In this document: positions 52,408 to 55,279 of the stretch, piece after piece | How the letters are laid out: every line of letters starts with the position of its first letter | Numbering within the stretch: the first letter of the stretch is position 1 | NCBI GenBank assembly: GCA_003635185.1 | Contig: PYJA01000115.1 | Span: 1-55,279 of the forward strand | Direction of reading: 5' to 3' | Length of the DNA: 55,279 nt | From: Candidatus Poribacteria bacterium | GTDB lineage: Bacteria > Poribacteria > WGA-4E > WGA-3G | Notes under the pieces: generated by a model | Database searches by the model: none | Told to the model about the DNA's origin: nothing | The model's input: only the letters and a program-made list of their open reading frames with translations | Made by a program: the position numbers and the translations under genes

Positions 52408-52604
52408 TGTTATATACTCCTTCTTCAATCTTATTTAGAATAAATTTTACGCTCATGTAAAAAGTATGTGCTGTTGCTTTCAATGAACGTAATGGTAACA
52501 TAGATTTAACTTTTCATTAGCACTCATTCTTTACATGAACTTAAATTTTATAGTTAAATAGCTTAATTTTCATTGTGTTTTCTCTTTCTCGTCCTTCTCT
52601 GTTT

Positions 52605-52826
52605 TTATCTGCTAGCTTCAGCAACTTGTTCTACCAATTCGCTCGGATGAATAGATAGATATTCTCTGACTTCCAGGTTCATCCGATCGATTTCGGCAAG
52701 AAAACCACCGACAGAGAGTCGATAATTCTGAGGATTTGTTTCGACTTCTCGGATTTTTTCTATCTGTTTTTGAAAGTGCCTGATACGTGCTAATGTCGCC
52801 TCAAGTTCTTGATTGTTCTGAATCAT
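52605..52826 (-). CDS. Small helical partner of the nucleotidyltransferase
   Basis: 73 residues, all helical by look: NNQELEATLARIRHFQKQIE, then SVGGFLAEIDRMNLEVREYL and SELVEQVAEASR. The family is common as a short gene directly after an MNT-like gene in two-gene toxin-antitoxin-like cassettes. No enzyme motif is present. Overlaps the upstream gene's end by 26 bp, so the two are translated together. Probably binds the nucleotidyltransferase-like protein. Confidence 0.65.
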   Translation of the reverse strand: MIQNNQELEATLARIRHFQKQIEKIREVETNPQNYRLSVGGFLAEIDRMNLEVREYLSIHPSELVEQVAEASR

Positions 52827-53265
52827 TATGAATCACCTCAACGATACCAGGTTTTGTGTCATCGCGTTTAATCTGCCAGTACTCAACTGCTTGCTGCTCG
52901 CCTCCGATCGCTGCGAGTTTGCGAATCCAGAAAACACTTGCTCCCAAAACATTTTGTGCTTTTTCATGGTCAAAAATGAGTGAAGCCTCACCGGAGGCTT
53001 GATCGGCATCAAATGAATCCTCCATCAGTAAAAATATATCTATATCACCAGGGACAGGTTTCGCTGTTACGAATGAACCAAACACGATGAATCTTGCTAC
53101 TTTTCCTGTACTATTTACCAACGAATAAATACGTTCTAATCGCTGTCCGAGACGGATTCTCTGAGCGTTTTCTGTGCCGAAATTCTGTAGGATTTCATTC
53201 AAGGTTGCTTGATAAATTCCTGCTGGCAAATCACCATTATCGTCAAATTCGGGCCATTTTTTCAT
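52801..53265 (-). CDS. MNT-like nucleotidyltransferase (DUF6932-type)
   Basis: 154 residues. Nucleotidyltransferase core: RFIVFGSFVTAKPVPGDIDI, the GS(x)10D(x)D arrangement with two aspartates for metal binding (about residues 74-77), then FLLMEDSFDADQ. The N-terminus (KKWPEFDDNGDLPAGIYQAT) is typical of the DUF6932 family. Such proteins are usually toxin or antitoxin enzymes that modify a partner or tRNA; here the partner would be the overlapping 73-residue gene. No HEPN gene adjoins, so it is not the usual type VII pair. The glycine and aspartate residues look intact. Confidence 0.75.
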   Translation of the reverse strand: MKKWPEFDDNGDLPAGIYQATLNEILQNFGTENAQRIRLGQRLERIYSLVNSTGKVARFIVFGSFVTAKPVPGDIDIFLLMEDSFDADQASGEASLIFDHEKAQNVLGASVFWIRKLAAIGGEQQAVEYWQIKRDDTKPGIVEVIHNDSEQSRT

Positions 53266-53394
53266 ATAGATTTAAGTTTTAGTCTTACCGTTATGCCGTC
53301 CTACAGTGATGTTTTAGAAAAATGATAACACTTTTAGTAAACATATATCAAATGTGTATTTATTTTATCTACTCAATCACGCATCAGTCTATCT

Positions 53395-53583
53395 TCAACT
53401 GATTTTATTTTTATTTTGTTTCCTTTCGTAATCTTCCTGCCGCAGCTCAGCAACAGCGCGTTCAACATCTTGATAGACTTCTTCTTCGCTGATTCCTCTA
53501 TTTTGCTCGTGGACACTTTTCATTATTTGCATAAGTTTCTTCCAGTTTTCTTGTCTATGTTTGAGAATTTTAGCGGATGCCAT
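53395..53583 (-). CDS. AbrB-tail paralogue lacking the DNA-binding domain
   Basis: 62 residues from ATG 53583. It starts MASAKILKHRQENWKKLMQI and continues SVHEQNRGISEEEVYQDVER, so the first few residues and the whole helical tail match the regulator at 51923-52225. About 38 residues of the SpoVT-AbrB domain are missing in frame. The ribosome-binding site (AAAAGGAGCAAGAAC) and the nucleotides of the tail are nearly identical between the two, so the copy is recent. If expressed it could compete for the same toxin or partner. A longer frame to 53634 lacks the conserved start. Confidence 0.7.
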   Translation of the reverse strand: MASAKILKHRQENWKKLMQIMKSVHEQNRGISEEEVYQDVERAVAELRQEDYERKQNKNKIS

Positions 53584-53635
53584 GTTCTTGCTCCTTTTCG
53601 TACACGGGCAACGGTTTGCACCGGGAAAGGGCATT

Positions 53636-54061
53636 CTATGGCTTCACAATACGTTGTTGCTTCAATGCTTCTATTTCTCGTGTAAGTTCTTCAATGCGTC
53701 TATTTTGTTCTCGTGTGAGTTCTTCAATGCGTCTATCTTGTGCGCTCTCGCCTCTGTCGCGCCACACCATGATAATCTGTGGGATGCCTACGGCTACAAC
53801 AATAAGTGCAATTAATCCATAAGTGAGATTTGTTGCATGTGAGATTTGTTTGTCAACACCTTCCAGTTTGCCTTTCATCCCTGCGACATCAATTTTTAGG
53901 GTTGTGATGTCATCCTTTATAGACTCGATCTCGGCTTTTATCGGTGCGTTTTCCTCTTTGATAATTGATCGGATTTTTTCCAGGTCTTGCGGTGTTAAAT
54001 CAGCGAAAGCTGGCAAAACAATTGTGCAGAAAATTATTGATAATAATAAAACATTTTTCAT
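53636..54061 (-). CDS. Exported coiled-coil protein with membrane anchor
   Basis: 141 residues. A signal peptide (MKNVLLLSIIFCTIVLPAFA) is followed by a helical segment LTPQDLEKIRSIIKEENAPI and a coiled coil (EIESIKDDITTLKIDVAGMK). A membrane helix (about 79-98, GLIALIVVAVGIPQII) comes next, then a short cytoplasmic tail with two tandem copies of RRIEELTRE. The tail repeat is a direct DNA repeat of 30-36 bp near 53665-53735. No known function; I have seen similar Poribacteria-type proteins only as hypothetical. The start overlaps the HigA-like gene by 4 bp (ATGA). Confidence 0.7.
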   Translation of the reverse strand: MKNVLLLSIIFCTIVLPAFADLTPQDLEKIRSIIKEENAPIKAEIESIKDDITTLKIDVAGMKGKLEGVDKQISHATNLTYGLIALIVVAVGIPQIIMVWRDRGESAQDRRIEELTREQNRRIEELTREIEALKQQRIVKP

Positions 54062-54336
54062 TGTGTTTCCTCCAAAACGGCATGCAATGAATGGAAAGTA
54101 CCCTTTAACTTTGAGAGAATGTCCAACACTTTATCCAATTGCGGTGGGTGCTCGGGACTAAGGAGATAGGTGAGAGCCTGCGGACTGAGATGTGTCCATG
54201 CAACAAGTTCTTCAATTCCGCCTTGCGCTTCTGCAATATCTTTCATAGAAAGTAATAGCATCTCAATGTTGCCATCTTTATCAAAATCTTGGAGTGCAGC
54301 TTCAAGATAACCTTTCGCAAATTCTGGTTGTGCCAA
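54058..54336 (-). CDS. HigA-like antitoxin, N-terminus probably lost
   Basis: About 92 residues from TTG 54336. GYLEAALQDFDKDGNIEMLL, then DIAEAQGGIEELVAWTHLSP and QALTYLLSPEHPPQLDKVLD form the helix-turn-helix of the addiction-module antidote family, which represses its own toxin-antitoxin operon. The frame runs upstream (residues NYSKDL) to a stop with no ATG, and family members normally begin about 12-15 residues earlier. So the N-terminus and the toxin gene were probably removed by the insertion element to its right. It may still be translated from TTG. Confidence 0.65.
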   Translation of the reverse strand: MAQPEFAKGYLEAALQDFDKDGNIEMLLLSMKDIAEAQGGIEELVAWTHLSPQALTYLLSPEHPPQLDKVLDILSKLKGTFHSLHAVLEETQ

Positions 54337-54496
54337 GTCTTTACTATAGTTTGGACAGTTTTATCCACTCAGGACTTCCGAATAGGTGCTAAATATGGTT
54401 TGTCCGCACTCTTGCTTCTCTGAATTTTGTTGGAAATCACTGTCCGGGTCTATTATTTTTGACAGAATCGTCAAAAATGTGTCTATCTGATTAGTT

Positions 54497-55279
54497 TCAG
54501 GTAGTGTCTTCATCTATTTTTAGATTTTTTTCTAAGTTTTGTTTCGGATCGTTACTCGCAGAAAAATATTGTTGTTGGAAACACCGCTTCAAATAAGCGG
54601 TCATCAACCCGCGCGTTAGATATTTCGGTTTATACCAATGGATACCGAGTGTGTTCAGCACCGTTTGGACATCAGGCATAGCCTGTTCTGTTTGTGAGGC
54701 TGCATCGGTGGCTGTGTCTGTAAAACTGAGTTGTGTGAGGCTGGCAGCGATAAAACTGAGTTGCACGTGCCGGTTCAAACTCTCACGCTTTTGGAGTTGA
54801 CAAGTCCCAAACCCGAAGTTCTGCTTGACATCCCGGAATGCCGTTTCAATCTGCCACCGATTTTTATAGTGTCGGATGACATCGGCTACGGGGAGTTGTT
54901 TATCAGAAGTAAATAAGCAAAAATACTGATACGGTTTAGACTTCTTTTTACGCAGGCGGATCACAACGAGCCTGACATCCTCTGAACACATCTTCGTCCG
55001 CACGATTTTGTCTGTGACAGAAAGTGTCTCGTTTTCCACGACAATATCTCTATACTTCAGATAGGGTAGATGCAAACGATTTCCATAGCGACGCGGTCTC
55101 CCCCGTTTAGGGTGCTTCGGGCGCGTCGGTATCCGATAGAATACGGCATTTGACTTTGCGCGACAGAGCAAGTGATGTCCTTGTGCGAGGATTGTTGTGA
55201 ACACTTTGCGTCTATTAAAACCTCTATCAAATATGATCAAACCCGGAGGCACATTGGCACAGATGGATTTCAGCACTTC
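54497..55279 (-). mobile_element. IS4-family transposase, cut by right window edge
   Basis: C-terminal ~260 residues of a DDE transposase on the minus strand, open to the window edge. The second catalytic aspartate is in LIIFDRGFNRRKVF. A basic loop (RPKHPKRGRPRRYGNRL) follows, and the Y(2)R(3)E(6)K signature is YKNRWQIETAFRDVKQ. Its end is QNLEKNLKIDEDTT. The first catalytic Asp lies outside the window. Downstream sequence 54337-54496 probably holds the element's right end, but I cannot fix the inverted repeat. Frame intact in what is seen. Confidence 0.85.

Noticed and set aside
52268..52501. 77-residue minus-strand protein
   Set aside because: No ribosome-binding site and low-complexity sequence; another frame there shows a clearer small relic.
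1..55279. tRNA or rRNA genes
   Set aside because: No GTTCRA-type T-arm with matching acceptor stem and no rRNA-like stretch was found by eye.

Overview
The window reads like a chromosome segment from an uncultured, Poribacteria-like bacterium. This placement is an inference from gene style: huge TPR proteins, sigma factors fused to beta-propellers, dockerin/cytochrome/copper-oxygenase fusions, a probable DUF6785-type membrane protein and many palindromic intergenic repeats. No rRNA or tRNA gene was seen, so it is not proven. Standard code (table 11) fits: TGA is used as a normal stop several times. Signal peptides, a TolC-like protein and a lipoprotein suggest a two-membrane cell envelope.

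Layout. 1-0.8 kb: frameshifted IS1595-type transposase cut by the window edge. 0.9-14.5 kb: an exporter locus with five ABC-2 permeases in alternating subtypes (the first broken), one ATPase, a membrane-anchored repeat protein with a coiled coil and a NEW3-like domain, and a TolC-like outer-membrane protein. 14.5-16 kb: repeats and a small PspB-like/coiled-coil membrane protein pair on the minus strand. 16-22.3 kb: two paralogous ECF sigma factors fused in one reading frame to a membrane segment and an Asp-box beta-propeller. Both have the same AAC-N18-CGTC promoter-like motif upstream and an internal ribosome-binding site plus ATG exactly at the fusion joint. 22.4-22.9 kb: IS630 scrap, a hairpin MITE and an inverted copy of the repeat cluster seen at 14.6 kb.

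22.9-31.4 kb: housekeeping and accessory genes: a DGLPVVPPT-family protein, a membrane protein, threonine dehydratase, a minus-strand operon (Cys-cluster protein, DUF2156 protein, thiamine pyrophosphokinase-like), a lipoprotein with an in-frame TGA, an SMP-30/gluconolactonase and a tandem PurS-like protein. 32-39.3 kb: a secreted TPR protein of about 2,400 residues. 39.5-49 kb: LmbE deacetylase and a small dihaem cytochrome on plus, then a minus-strand run: SDR, glycosyltransferase, dockerin-cytochrome-copper monooxygenase, homocysteine methyltransferase/MTHFR, DUF6785-like membrane protein, PrmA. 49-55.3 kb: a defence/mobility-flavoured region: TIR-like protein facing a small membrane protein, beta-class DNA methyltransferase with an AbrB regulator, nucleotidyltransferase pair, an AbrB paralogue that has lost its DNA-binding domain, a HigA-like antitoxin and an IS4-type transposase cut by the right edge.

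The strongest candidates for undescribed biology are the paired sigma/propeller genes with shared promoter motif and internal start, the multi-permease exporter with its NEW3-like adaptor, and the convergent TIR-like/membrane-protein pair. All functions come from reading the sequence; no database search was run.
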